Under the pieces are notes generated by a model. It searched no databases. It was not told the origin of the DNA and saw only the letters and a program-made list of their open reading frames with translations. The translations under genes were made by a program, and so were the position numbers. A stretch of 64,000 nucleotides of DNA from Cristatella mucedo (taxonomy: Eukaryota; Bryozoa; Phylactolaemata; Cristatellidae): assembly GCA_009760855.2 (NCBI GenBank), contig WPIO01000096.1, positions 214,501 through 278,500 on the forward strand, written 5' to 3'. Positions 1-11,394 of this stretch are shown one piece after another. Position 1 is the stretch's first letter. Every line of letters starts with the position of its first letter.

Positions 1-2930
1 CTCCACAAAGTCATAAAGACTATGTGGGTGTTACGCAGGAGAGTTTTGCGTAGGTCACTCACAGCCTAAGCGGCTTTCGGTAAGCATTCAGTAGCGAACA
101 GACTTCGTCTCACGTAACAAAGAGAAAGTGGGAAGAATAGCAGAGTCAGGAGAGCAATTGAGGTAGTGAGTAGCATGGAAGTAGCAGCTCAGGACCGCTG
201 AAAAGGATGAGCCATAGTCAGCAGCAGGAGAGTAGTTGTCGTTGCGTAAGAATTTTGGAATAAAGTTCCAAAGTCCAGGACCTGCAGAACTAAAGCCTGT
301 GTCGCCAACAGATTTTAAGCGGAGGAATGGAACAGCTAATATATTGTTTACACAGGACCTGAGGGCGTGAAGAGGCTGAAACTGGTGCAGCAGAAGTACG
401 AAGGAGCCAAGCCATGGCGGCCCTTGTAGGTCAGCCTAAGAACTTTGCTCTTTATCCGTCGCTCAACCGGCATCTATCCTAGCTCTTTTAGCAATGGAGA
501 CACGTGCTCAAACCTCTGGGACTTGAAGATCAGCCTTGCAGCCGCATTCATTGTCAGCTGCAGTTGCCTAGTTGCTTTCTTTGGTTGCCCAGGCAAAAAA
601 GAAATAGAATAATCAAGCTGAGATAGAACTAAGGAGCTAATTCAATGTTTTGAAAGCCAATGTGGGAGACTGCTCCTAATCTTGGATAGGGATTGGACGT
701 GATGGCTAGCTGTAGAAGCAGTCTCCTGAATGAAGCTTTTAAAATTGAGGCAGCTGTCGAAAACGACACCTTAATTTCTTGCACGTGGTGATGGTCGCAC
801 AGCAGCACCACCCATTAGAAGAGCAAAGCCTTTTAATCCAGCCATACGCTTAGGGTGTCCTATGAGCAGCAGTTCAGTTTTATCGTCATTTAGTTTCAAA
901 AAGTTTTCTGACATCTACGATCAAATATTGGCAAGGGAAGCATTCAGTTTCTCAGTTGCTGCAGCAGATTCTGACGGTTTTAATGACAAATAAAGCCCAG
1001 CGCCGCCAACATGAAAGTTATATCCTATTCCATCGGTCTTAATCACTTTTCCCAAAGATTGAATATAAATAGAGAACAGCAAGGGACCAAGTACACACCC
1101 TTGAGGGACTCCACAGATGATCCTTCTCATGCTTAAGAAATGAAATCAACAGGACACGGATTGAACACGATCAGACAAGAATGGTTTAAACCAAGCCAGT
1201 GACTTGTCGGCAAGACCGATCGTTGTTCTCAATCGTTCAAGTAGAACATCGCGATCAAGGGGTCGAAGGCAGCTGACAGATCTAGCAGAGCTAGGGCAGC
1301 GACATTCCCATCGTCGTTGGCAGGTAGAATGTCATTGTTAACACGGAGGAGAGCAGTTTCAGTGGAGTGCTGCCCCTTGAACCCCGATTGAAGTGGTTCT
1401 GATATATAATTCTTTTCAATATGTTCAACTAACTGCTTAGCAACAATTTTTTCAAGAATCTTTGACAAGAAAGGAAGAACGGAAATTGGGCGATAGTTTG
1501 CAAGGACCTCTGTATTTAATCCTGGCTTTTTAAGTATGGGTCTAAAGATTGCTGATTTTAAGAACATGGGGACGAATATTTTTCACAAGAAGCATTGAAA
1601 ATCTCGGTTATGGTAGGGCTAAATTGGTCTGCTAGTGAAGACCACAGAGACAATGGCATAGGGTCTTCAGGAGACGAGCTCTCTTTGCTAGAACCTATAA
1701 AGGTAGCCACATAGCATGCAAAAACCTCGCAAAATCTTTTAAGGAAGATCATAGGTTGTGATTCCATTATTGCTTTAGTCGGAGGGGCTTTCCTTAGGCA
1801 CGAATGTGCACAACTTTTTCCGTAGAGAACACTGAAAACCTTTTGGCCGAGCCCTTAATGGCTGGGGAGTCGGACCTACCAGCATCGGCCAGTAAATGGT
1901 TTACTTTCTTATAAATATGTTTAGGGTCCGACTGGAAGGAATTCAGCTTTCGAGTGAAAAAAGCCCTGGTTTTTTAAGCTTTCGGGTGTAAACTCGAAGG
2001 AAGTCTGTCTTTGAAATTGACTAGATCTGCATCAGACCCTGATGTCTTGAAACGACATTCAAGCCTGCGCTTAAACCGGCGCATCTTTAGGAGTTATTTT
2101 TGTAAATTGAAAGGAATATTCATGAATTAGTAAACGGATGAAATGAACGGGAGCATGCTTGTCAAGAGCACTCCTGAGTGTCATGTTCACTGCATCAGTG
2201 AGGGTATCGAGGCTTCCGGGTCGAGTCTGAATGCAGATCAAGAAAACCTGCAACACAAACAGATTTCAAAGACTTGTCTATGTCAGTGCTTTGTAAGTTA
2301 CGTCGCTTAACAAGTTCGACATTACCCTGTACGTACAAGGGAGCAGGAACAGTAAACGAGACCGAAAAATGATCTGAGAGGGTCAGTGGGCACACCACAA
2401 GTTCATTGGGGAGGACATCCTTAGTGGTCACGAGATCGAGAATATGGCCACCGACGTGGGTGTTATGATTAACTTGTTGGACCAAACCAAAATTCTCCAG
2501 ACATTCAAGAAATGAGCAGACCTGGCTATTGATAGGGTTGTCAACGTAAATATTTAAGCCTCCTGCAATCAGTAACGGCCCGTCACACACCAATATTTTA
2601 GCTAGGAACTCTGAAAACTCCTCTATAAGCAAGTTTAGACAGCCAGAAGGAGGCCGGTATATCGCAACAGTGAGAGGCATTGTCTTTGATGAAGACCTGA
2701 TTGCAATCGATTAAAACGATGGCCCACACGAGAAACTGCACATCTTATAGCCAAACGATTCGCGAACAACAAGTGCATCCCAGCCACCATCCTTGTCAGC
2801 ACGCATGGACTGATAGAATGAGAACGGGGTGAAGTGCAGCCCCTTCAAATTTAAAGTGAACTTAAGTAACGGAGGCCGGTCGACTTTTAATGCTGTGCTG
2901 ACGTACGGCGAGTGAAGTTCTACCACGAGT
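1..2930 (-). mobile_element. LINE-A: degenerate L2/CR1-like non-LTR retrotransposon
   Basis: Minus-strand relic of a LINE encoding an apurinic-like endonuclease (EN) followed by reverse transcriptase (RT). EN pieces lie at 2,195-2,926 and include 'AIYRPPSG', 'IAGGLNIYVD' (the position of the family GDFN motif, here GGLN), 'HILDLVTT' and 'LSDHFSVSF'. RT pieces lie at 921-1,567 and include 'YRPISVLPFLSKILEKIVAK', 'LLDLSAAFD' and 'GVPQGCVLGPLLFSIYI'. The C-terminal region continues to about 250 with 'AAARLIF' and 'GPGLWNFIP'. The catalytic YADD block is replaced by 'FHVGGAGLYL'. The frame changes several times, so the copy is dead. The 3' end runs off the left edge of the window; positions 1-170 match tails at 42.7 and 60.6 kb. 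The 5' limit is uncertain and may extend to about 3,250. Confidence 0.85.
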
Positions 2931-4640
2931 GCTGATCAGCGCTTTGATCAAACGGGTCACCGGTGTGATAGCCGAGCTGTAGATAAGGCGAGCACAGGAT
3001 GTAGGTAAGTTCTTACTGATACGCTGAAGAAGGCCTACCGGTAGGTATTCACTAACGGCGACATCGCGCCTACTTTAAAAAGGTCCTGTTTTGATATCCG
3101 ACAACAGCTTATAAACAGCCACAGTAAAGACATCTGCAGAATACCACAGAGTAGCTAGATGAAGGTCGCCGACTCACACGGAGTCGCCTGAGCTCTCTAG
3201 CTGAACTCTCTAGCTCGGAGATGAAGTGGATCAACGTGGAACTTAATCGCCTAAGTTAATGATGCTGGGATCAGCCGTAATGCAGTCGTATTAAAAAAAT
3301 GACACTTTAGCATTTTATGTGCTTGCCTTTACTGTTGATCACTAGACGACGACGTCTAAAGGTTAAGGTACGTGAATATGTATAGTTATATCGCAATTAT
3401 TGCTAAGTGCTTTACAATAAATTTTTATTGTCAGAAATATCCCTGATTTGGCCCATTTATGGGATAATAACTTCAGCGATATAAGTCGTGGGGCTTAAGC
3501 CCTGCACTATAAATAATGCACCTACAAGTTTTATGCTCTTGGGGCGCTGCTAATGTGAACTATGTTTTTCGCTGTATTAAAAATGGTTACTTAGAATCAC
3601 GACAAGTTTGAGTACCTTATTTCAACAGCGAGAAATGCAAGGAAGCTGTGGAACGTCACGTGAATATCCCCGAATTGTATTTAAAAAAATGAATCACGGT
3701 GAGCTAACGCAATATATTAATTATTAAAATGACACTTTTTCTTTTGCAGGATGTTACAAAGGTGTGAAGAGCCGTTTTTTGGCTGTAAGAAAATTTGAGA
3801 CGAGCCCAATTAACCAATGAAGCAACTGCTTCGTTTACGTAAGTAACACATCGAAGCTTCAGACTAGCAAGATGTAACGGGCTATTTCATATTCGGACCA
3901 TCGCATGTCCATCGTCCTGGCAGAAAGCTACCCTCAGCTTTCCTTACCCACTCCTCCGAAGACGGAAGACTAATTTAGAAGAGAGAAGCTAGTCAACTAG
4001 CTAGTTTAGCTAGTTCAAAAAGCCATTAAGAAATTTCAAATTCAGATGAGAATCTTAGAGGTGAAGCTGAGGAGATAGGCGCACCATAACCCATACCAAA
4101 AGAAGACCATAATGAATTCATACTAGATCTTCATTCCACTAAGTTCAATGTCGAACTAATTGCAAATGCTATAATAACTGAGATAAATGTAATTGTATAA
4201 ATTAGCAGGATATTATTTTAGAGTTGAGCTTATGTAGAATGTATTCATTCAAGAAATTCTGAGGGTAAGATGCGTGTTTCCAGATCAGTTCCTGGAAGCA
4301 ACATACAAGCATATTTTGCTAGCATGTCACGATGCAGGTCCCGAATCAATTTCCGGCAGCAGGCATGCTCTGAAATCACTGAGGTTTGAGTTAAAGATGA
4401 TAAGCAGATTACATGCTATGATATTGTAGTGTTTTAAATCTGTTAAAGTAATTTAAAATTACAGAAAAAGATACGACTGGTAAGAGCGGGAGCTAAAGCC
4501 TAGCGAGGAGAGCTCAAATACAGGTACGTACGCACAAAATCATGCATGTGTACAGTTGTGTACGCATGTATGCATCTATGCATGCATTACCGTGAGTAGG
4601 GCGTGGATCAATTAGATTGCCATAATCGTGACCACGCAAA
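2931..4640. other. non-coding stretch; contains paralogous unit-A 3' sequence
   Basis: No supported gene. About 3,900-4,020 ('agctaccctcagctttcc' and flanks) aligns with 30,660-30,760, and about 4,300-4,560 aligns loosely with 31,560-31,880. These are intron or flank parts of the tandem gene units. The rest is unassigned AT-rich sequence. Confidence 0.5.
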
Positions 4641-4654
4641 GTGGGAATTAGTAA

Positions 4655-4985
4655 GCACCAACATTTAAAACCGCATTTAAAAAGAACTTAAAAACACCTA
4701 TTTAGGACAGCATTTAGTGGGTCCCTGTGATTCGTCCTTAGTGTGCTTATGCGTGCTGACAGTGTCCATGCTGCCACTAACCAAATTTGCATGCTGACCC
4801 TGTGCATTTCACCCCTAACCATGTTATTCCTGTTGTTTGCTTATCAAGCATGCTATTGCTCACCATTCAATTGCATTTTCCTTTGCAGCAAACGTAAAGC
4901 GCCTAGAAAGGGATTGAGTTCTCTGAGGGCGCTTTATCAAGTGCATTATTATTATTATTATTATTATTACCAAGAACTCACATAA
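4655..4985 (+). mobile_element. LINE-B 3' end (5'-truncated copy)
   Basis: Starts within the last codons and 3' UTR of LINE-B ('tttaggacagcatttagtgg') and runs through 'taaagcgcctagaaag', 'gggcgctttatcaagtgc' and an (ATT)n tail at 4,947-4,970. Truncation at the 5' side with an intact 3' tail is the usual result of incomplete target-primed reverse transcription. Confidence 0.85.
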
Positions 4986-5169
4986 GTGGCCTCGAAATCT
5001 CTCGAGTTCGCAGCATGCCGGCGCAGACCATCGTATATTAATAGAGCGTTGCGTTAAATCACTGTCGTTTCTACTGGAATGGATCGTCACTACGTAGACG
5101 GACGGAAAGACAGTGGCAGCCGATCTACAGGCCTGATCTAAGGGCCAACTATATTGAGGGGAACTCTAT

Positions 5170-5400
5170 ATTGGGCGCTCGATGATGATGCTTGATGACG
5201 ATAATTTCAGCCCAGCCAGTCGCTAGCAAACCGGACAGCTTAGCAAACGTGCATCGTCCAATTTACGAGGGCTTGTTCTGGTATAGTGGGTGGACGTTGA
5301 TGGAATTTCAAATGTCAATGAAGTTGAAGACTGCCAGTTTCACAAGTGACCTTGATCATACCGTGATTCGGGCATCCGTGTAGCCACGTTTTTCGGCACT
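5170..5400 (-). pseudogene. conserved segment of the tandem gene, unit A copy
   Basis: This stretch aligns with about 32,080-32,330, including the shared block 'gcatccgtgtagcc'. Both lie just downstream (minus strand) of the PAN-like exon in their unit. A reading frame giving 'GYTDA' is shared, but both copies meet stops shortly after. It may be an old exon or conserved intron sequence; I cannot decide. Confidence 0.35.
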
Positions 5401-5429
5401 GTCAATGAATACACAAGCCCGATGGCGAT

Positions 5430-5457
5430 AACCCGGGTTACCATGGTAACCCGGGTT
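5430..5457. repeat. perfect 28-bp palindrome
   Basis: The sequence reads identically on both strands (core 'ggttaccatggtaacc' flanked by 'aaccc...gggtt'). No spacer. It lies beside the conserved unit-A segment. Function unknown. Confidence 0.9.
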
Positions 5458-5789
5458 CGCGAGGATTGCGATAACTACCCGAATGTTGGTCCAAGTTATA
5501 TGCGAACACGCTAAAATGTCGGGCTCGTCGAGTTCCATTTGTCAGCAGAAAGACAGCGATCTCGAAAACGAAGATTTCTATTGTGCCAGGGCAAGGATCC
5601 ATCACAAAAATTGAGCCTGATTTTTCAAAAACTAGGCTCAAGATGGATGGCTGATTTGGAACAACCGCTGGTGCCTTCTTCGTGCGTCTAGCAGAGCGTA
5701 TCTGCGCATCCGGAGCAGCCTTCTGCTCGGGTACTCTGTTTCTTTTTCAGCCACGAGTCTTCGCCATGCCGGATGCCGCTGCCAACGGC

Positions 5790-5912
5790 ATGCCAATATT
5801 ATATAATTCATTTGCATAGTGCCCTAAGAGAACTTAATCTCTATTCAGGCGCTTCACATACGCCTCCGGCGTTGAGCCCACGACCTCAGCCTGACCGTGG
5901 TCGGGGCGAGCT
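5790..5912 (-). mobile_element. tRNA-derived SINE, 5'-truncated
   Basis: On the minus strand: a B-box-like stretch ('ggtcgtgggctcaacgcc'), then 'gaagcgcctgaatagaga', then 'gaattatata'. The 5' (A-box) part is missing. The 3' half shares the LINE-B tail core ('aagcgcct...agagattaagt'). Confidence 0.75.
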
Positions 5913-6104
5913 CCGTTGTCAGGATCTTCGTCCTCACCATCAGCGATAACACCCAGGCGAGCACTGGCGCTGCGATTTCGGACCTCCTGCATAATCTTTT
6001 CAGACCAGCGGGTATCAATGAAGCTACTGGGAAATGTTTCCAAGAGCTTGAACATCAGTTCAATTTCATTGTTAAGAACATCATTGCTACCATCTTTTAC
6101 ATCT
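5912..6104 (-). other. orphan coding-like fragment between a SINE and a LINE-B end
   Basis: A minus-strand frame of about 64 codons is open here and reads like real protein: helix-prone 'EIELMFKLLETFPSSFIDTR', then 'SEKIMQEVRNRSASARLG' and an acidic tail 'ADGEDEDPDN'. It is bounded by a SINE on one side and a LINE-B 3' end on the other. I do not recognise the family. The plus strand is also open, so an accidental frame remains possible. Confidence 0.3.
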
Positions 6105-6590
6105 TTCAGAGATACTACCCCATCAGGCAAAGCATCGTACCACTCGCTTTTCGGAATCCAACAGTCTAGAAATACCTCGTACAAACCTTAAATCCTTTGG
6201 AGACCGTGCATTTAGCTCGTATGCTCCCACAGCCTGGAACTCCCTCCCGACCTGCATCAGAACATCCCCTGACCTGACCACATTTAAAAGAAACTTAAAA
6301 ACATACCTATTTAGGACAGCATTTAGTGGGTCCTTGTGATTCGTCCTCGATGTGCTTATGCGTGCTGACACTGTTCATGCTGCCACTAACCACATTTGCA
6401 TGCTGACCCAGTGCATGTAACCCCTAACCATGTTATTCATTTTGTTTGTTTTTCAAGCATGATTTTACTTACTATTCTATTGCGTATCACTTTGCAGCAA
6501 ATGTAAAGCGCCTAGAAAGAGATTAAGTTCTCTGAGGGCGCTTTATCAAGTGCAATATTATTATTATTATTATTATTATCGTCATTATAG
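6105..6590 (+). mobile_element. LINE-B 3' end (5'-truncated copy)
   Basis: Begins in the C-terminal coding part ('cccatcaggcaaagcatc'), passes 'cctggaactccctcccgacc' (the A-x-x-WN-S-LP motif of L2/CR1 ORF2 ends) and ends in the 3' UTR with 'gggcgctttatcaagtgc' plus (ATT)n. Frame is broken. Confidence 0.88.
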
Positions 6591-6827
6591 CCGACCGTAG
6601 GGTGCATCTTTTCATTGAGCACTCGCTCACATTGTTCTTCAGCTGTTGCTTCGACACGATTCTGACGGTGCTGCTCCTGTATGAGGTCAACGTCGTTTTC
6701 GACATCGAAGCGCTGTATTTTTTAGAGCAGCTGTGCGCAAAATAAACAATTAACTGTGATTCTACTTGCGGAAATTCGGTAATCCGGCTTACCGCCATCG
6801 GGCTCAATTCGACGTCTCTACACTCAC

Positions 6828-7106
6828 CTGTAGTGAATTTGTAGTAAGTTTGCATAAATGGATCGGCAGAGGGTTCGGCGACAGTTATACGAGCATTAGG
6901 TATGACGCACTGATAGGAGGCGTTGCTGAAATAAAATATGGTGCAATCGGGAAACACCTCTTCACACAGCGTCTGACATTGGCTTGCATTTCTTATTGTG
7001 TTGAACGTATATAGCGTGGCTAGAGCCAGGCCGGCGGCGGTAACTTCTGTCCCTCCTGTCACTCCATAGTGCGTGCTGAGAGGTAGCTGCTGCGAGCCCT
7101 CATCCC
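6828..7106 (-). CDS. PAN/apple-like exon of the tandem secreted gene (unit A, intact)
   Basis: A 279-nt minus-strand exon. The acceptor follows a pyrimidine-rich tract ('attctatctttcag') at 7,107 and the donor is 'ctacag|gtgagtg' at 6,828/6,827. It is open throughout in a phase 1-1 arrangement, so it can be inserted or lost without a frameshift, as is usual for extracellular modules. The protein has 'TLYTFNTIRNASQCQTLCEE' followed by 'FPDCTIFYFSNASYQCVIPN', i.e. a C-x3-C...C...C spacing like PAN/apple folds. A near copy with a broken donor and frame lies at 32,343-32,620. The PAN assignment rests on Cys spacing and the 'C-x-x-FYFSN...C' pattern and is an inference; the exon call itself is strong because of the duplicated, conserved frame. 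Confidence 0.7.
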
Positions 7107-7199
7107 CTGAAAGATAGAATGACAATTGCAGTTCCCTTGCAGGTCTTTTAACCCAGCGTGACATCATGCGCCAGAGCCGCAGCGAAAGATAGTCTCACG

Positions 7200-8625
7200 A
7201 GACATTTATGGATGTATCATTTCTATTGGAAAGCAGCACACCTTTTCGAAATTGGATTCGACTTGTTTTTGTAAGATTTGGTCTGCCGTCAGTAGAAATG
7301 CGTACGCCCATCTCCCAACGAGAATAAGTTATCGATCTAAGCGCACACCGCATGCACTGAGACAATTGCGCATTGGCCGATTACAAACAATGGTAGGCAA
7401 AGCCGCCACACACTAAGCACTCGCAGTGGACTATTCGCGTGGAAGAGTGTACGGACCGGCCTTTTATCATTCTACATTTCAACAAGACAGCGACGTTATA
7501 GCTATTGACAGCAAGGAGGTTAATGATCTAGCTCCGGACGGACTAACGTAGGGTGGCAAAGCTATTAAGCTAGTTGAGTGTAAGCAATGATCGAGGAAGT
7601 GTCGCGGCTCGCCCACCGTCACTCGTGTCCGCGAAGAGACAATTGGGCGCACAGCGGGGCAACGCTAAGAGTGACGGCCTGCTCGATGCGGCAGCATCGT
7701 ATAATCGAATTCGCTCTGGCCTGGTATTGCAAGTGTGCCTCATCGGCAGCTAATTGCATTCGCATTGTTGGCCGCGTGACTTCGTAACTACGCAGACGAC
7801 GCTCTCAAAATGAGGCAGTGGTCGTCACTTCTGGACATTTGCAGCCCAAGGGGATGAGCTTCGGTCCGCACAAAAGTTAACAGATTTTTCTTCTTGATTC
7901 AGTCCGCAAAGGACTGCACAGAGTTGGCTTAGACTCAAAGAGGGTCACTAGAGGTCAAAACGTTTGTTTCAGCCGACCTCAAATATCCTATGCCAGCCTC
8001 CAAAGTTGAGGGTCGCAACTTTGGCGATCTCGTGACACTTTTGCGTTCAAACAAACAGGGCTACCAACTCGCCGCCGCTCAGTTTCTGTTCGTAACTTCT
8101 GTTCGCGAGTTAATTTAAGTCGCGCTACTCCTTCCTGAGAGGAAAGCCTTTGCAGGCGGCTGCTGTTCGAAGCCAGTTCCCGGTCTTGCCGGAGCGCGTA
8201 AACTACATTGTTCACTTACCATCTTCAATTGACAAGAGCTACGCATCTTCACTTTGGTCAGGCGGCTCACAACTGTGACAGGTTTAGGCAATGCGTACTC
8301 GCATGTAACACGCCGAGGCTGAGAAACAGGCAGTAGTCACTCGAGGCTGATTCAGCCTCGTGCAATAATATGCCCGAGCTGTCTGCTAATCTACCGGTCT
8401 CAGTTACGTATTGCCTTGGAAGGCGACCTTGGTTTGATTGGCTGGCTCCAAATGTTAAAATTAAGACGCGTGCTTTCATTTCCGAAGTTACTGTGGATTT
8501 TGAAAAGAATTAGGTAGAAAATGTATAACTACAACGGATGGCCGGAGTTGCTTTAAACATTTACATCGAGCGCGGATTAGCGCAGCGTTTCCTGAAAGTG
8601 CCCATCAGCTGGAAATCTTGATTCT
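7200..8625. other. intron of unit A, no gene seen
   Basis: About 7,200-7,470 aligns loosely with 32,720-32,965, the sequence just upstream of the unit-B PAN exon, so this is duplicated intron. The remainder has short GC-rich open frames that I regard as chance. Confidence 0.5.
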
Positions 8626-8631
8626 GAATAC

Positions 8632-8785
8632 ATGATATATATAATTCATTTACACATATAGCACCCCAAGAGAACTTAATCTCTATTCAGGCGCTTCACA
8701 GATATCTCGGGCATCGAGCCCACGACCTCAGTCAGACCTTGGTCGGGGCGAGCAACTTAACCGCTAGACCAAACCGGCTCGGCAG
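8632..8785 (-). mobile_element. tRNA-derived SINE
   Basis: Nearly complete minus-strand copy: A-box region 'ggtctagcggttaagttg', B-box region 'aggtcgtgggctcgatgc', body 'gaagcgcctgaatagaga', then 'gaattatatatatc' tail. The tail core matches LINE-B. Confidence 0.8.
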
Positions 8786-8854
8786 AAAGAAGAAAACCAT
8801 CCAAGTGTGTCATGAAGAAAGAAGATACTAGCACGTGACCACTTGAGCACTTAC

Positions 8855-9038
8855 ATTTTACCATTGCTTCCCATCTGTCCGACTGGATCCAATCTTCGCC
8901 GAATGCGTCAAAGATCAAGCAAACGCCGTCAAGTTTTCCGAACAAAGCCACTGTGTAGGAGTCATGGACGGTGCATAATGCCGCGCAGTAGCCCTTCAAG
9001 TGTACAGCCACAATTTCAGGGCATTGAAGGAGTGTAGA
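8855..9038 (-). CDS. Cys-containing PAN-like exon upstream of the 6.8-7.1 kb exon (unit A)
   Basis: Open minus-strand frame ending at a strong donor 't|gtaagtgc' (8,855/8,854). It ends in phase 1, so the last T joins the GG that opens the 7,106 exon to give Trp, and the frame continues. The protein 'GYCAALCTVHDSYTVALFGK' followed by 'LDGVCLIFDAF' has the C-x3-C...C-L spacing of PAN/apple domains. The 5' border is uncertain: an in-frame TAA sits at 9,039-9,041, and the only nearby acceptor-like AG inside the open frame is at about 8,994. Possibly a second PAN-like repeat of the same secreted protein. No unit-B copy was found. Confidence 0.5.
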
Positions 9039-9039
9039 T

Positions 9040-10290
9040 TACTTCGCGTCAAAAAGGCCGCGGTTCAAAGCCTACATACAGCCTCATCAAGCGCTGCTAG
9101 TGAACGCGAGAGACGGTTAAGTAAATGAAACCGAAACAATTAACGAAAGAGTCGTCTGCTTGTAGAGCGTCTCGTGCCAAGCGTTTAGGCCACCTTCAAG
9201 AAACATGCTTCAAAGTAAAAGACTTAGCAGCAGAAGATTAAATCCAGGCACTTTGCAATTTTTGTGTGTGACAAATGACTTCAATAGGTTTTTGTCATCC
9301 GAAAATCTATGTATTTCATAATTTATTTTCCTATCAAATTTCCTATCCACGAATTGCAAATAGTTTAGTCTTCTACTAAAAGCAAAAAAGATTTGGGGCT
9401 TTAAAAGAGAATTCATAGAGCTTCCAGACGGCGGAGAAATTTTCTTTTGTACAGCCTTCAGGGCGCGCCTATTTAGCCTGCTTGACCATTAGTTGCACAT
9501 GCCGACCAAAGAATTGCTGCTGAACCAGAAGTCGCTAGAGTTTAACTCGTCGCTGGTTTGCCCATAATTAATCGAGCGTGGTATAGGAGCCATTACATAT
9601 GTTCAATTCAGCTCCACGCACGTCTCATTACTACTTTCCACATAGAGCAAAATATTCGCACCGTACAAATATTGGCGCAAATTAGCATCAATGAAAGTCC
9701 TCATGACGTCAGATAAGCTTTCCTTTGTGGCCAGGAAGCCCAGCTACGTGTACTGAGAATCACTATTGGTGTCTGAGTCACACCTTGATGTTTTAATTGA
9801 AGTTACATGGTTTATTCGAATAAATTAGGCAACCTAGGTAATAATTTCATGCGAAAAGAGTTGCTTGACGTCAAGCGACTGGAGTTATTTTGTGGAGCCT
9901 GACTCCGCATTCACTTACCAACAAAGACGGCGGTGAATGACGCCTAAATTCCCAACACGTGACTAAGGTACCGCTAAGGCATTTGCTATTTCAATTACTG
10001 TCAATGATTCACTGAAGAGAAGATTGCGGAACGAGATTTGCCTTAATTTAGAATGTGTTGCTTCCTTGATTTGCTTGCAGAAAAGACTGCACTCCATCTT
10101 GTTATTAGCGACTCTAATACACGCGTTTTGAAAAGTCATTTTCAAAATATCGTGGCGCTCGTTTGAATAATGCGAGCCTGCGAAAGAGCCTGTTTTAAAT
10201 TGCATTGAGGTGTCTAAATTTCTTCTTGTACATTTTTGTATAGCGATCTTTTTGCATGGCGACAAAAGAGCCTTTACGACTGTCACCATC
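9040..10290. other. no gene seen
   Basis: Intronic or intergenic sequence of unit A between the candidate signal-peptide exon and the Cys exon. Short open frames here lack motifs or splice support. Confidence 0.5.
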
Positions 10291-10295
10291 GCTTG

Positions 10296-10400
10296 CAGCA
10301 GCAATGGAGAATCGCCCGCCGCAAGATTCGAACCCACGACCTTCGGGCCGAGGTCACGAAAAGCAGCCGCCTTACCTAGTAAGCCATCTCGGCTTACCGC
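10296..10400 (-). mobile_element. tRNA-derived SINE of a second family, or tRNA-like relic
   Basis: Minus strand reads 'agatggcttactaggtaagg' (A-box-like) and 'ggtcgtgggttcgaatct' (close to the GGTTCGANNCC B-box). It lacks the LINE-B-like tail of the main SINE family. An acceptor-stem match is not evident, so it is not called a tRNA gene. Confidence 0.55.
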
Positions 10401-10526
10401 CTTAAATAGTGCGCCATTGAACGCAGTGATCATTGCTGTGGAGAGGTCTAAAAGAGCGCTCGGCTAACATGCCGCCGAGGAAGAATATCAAACCTGCTTT
10501 GATCTCTTCTTTTATGCCGTCCTGTG

Positions 10527-10677
10527 GTTCAGGTACGATCTCGAGGCATGATTGTGCATATCAGTATTTCGAGGCACGCAGGCGTGAATGTAAACGGTGC
10601 ACTTGCTCTTCTCTGTTTTATTTTTACTTTCACGCCTGCTGGCCTCGATGCAAGTTATCGTACCTCGGCCTGAACGG
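10527..10677. repeat. imperfect inverted repeat / hairpin
   Basis: Arms around 10,569-10,594 and 10,622-10,650 pair over about 26 bases with few mismatches ('gcaggcgtgaatgtaaa' against the reverse complement of 'tttactttcacgcctgc'). Outer parts 'ggttcaggtacgat' and 'atcgtacctcggcctgaac' also pair with a small bulge. Loop of about 27 bases. Likely a MITE-like fold-back; a hairpin RNA cannot be excluded. Confidence 0.7.
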
Positions 10678-11394
10678 AAAGATGCGCAGTGCACTGGTGC
10701 ATTCCTGAAAGGAAATTCGGAAACGATTGATATTCCAGGACTGTGAATCGATAGAAATCGATTGAACTCTAAAATCACAGTGAAACAACTATCCATCTTT
10801 TCAATAGTCCTGCTGTGTATGAATATCCTTATTCTGAATACTTCCAACTTTAATGCCAACACTGCGAATTTAGAAGACATTGTAACTGATAGGGCAACGT
10901 GAGAAAACAAATTTCTGAAAACTTAGACCTCCGAGAAATGGTCCGCTGTCGCTTCAGAATTGAACCCCTTAAAGGGTACGGACGCTATTCGTTGCTGCTG
11001 TATTCCGCCGCGGCCGGCATACCTCTTGCATGCATTAGCAACGTAATTTCAAGTCGCCAGTTATGCGTCCAGGCTCAGCACTGCACCGCGTCATTGATAC
11101 GCCACGCCTTCTTCTTCACAATGTTTTGCAAAAGACATAAGCGTTCTCTAGGAAGAAATGCTGATTTGGGGACCGCAGCGAGATTTCTAAGCACCTTTCG
11201 GATCACTGTCAGTGACCAGGCTACTAGACGGCGGCCTATGAGCCCTAGAACCCATGTTCAGCTTGCAGACGCCTGCTAGGACACTCTCGCGAGATTAACG
11301 CTTTTCCACGGTCAGCGTCCGCCAGAATGATACGCACATTTGCACAGAGCCAAATGTCGTCGTCGATTGCTAGCTCCATCTGACCTTTAATGTC

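Noticed and set aside
10296-10400. Functional tRNA gene
   Set aside because: A- and B-box-like stretches are present but no convincing acceptor stem or terminator; treated as SINE or relic.
10512-10910. 132-codon minus-strand frame
   Set aside because: Runs through the hairpin and has no domain or splice evidence.
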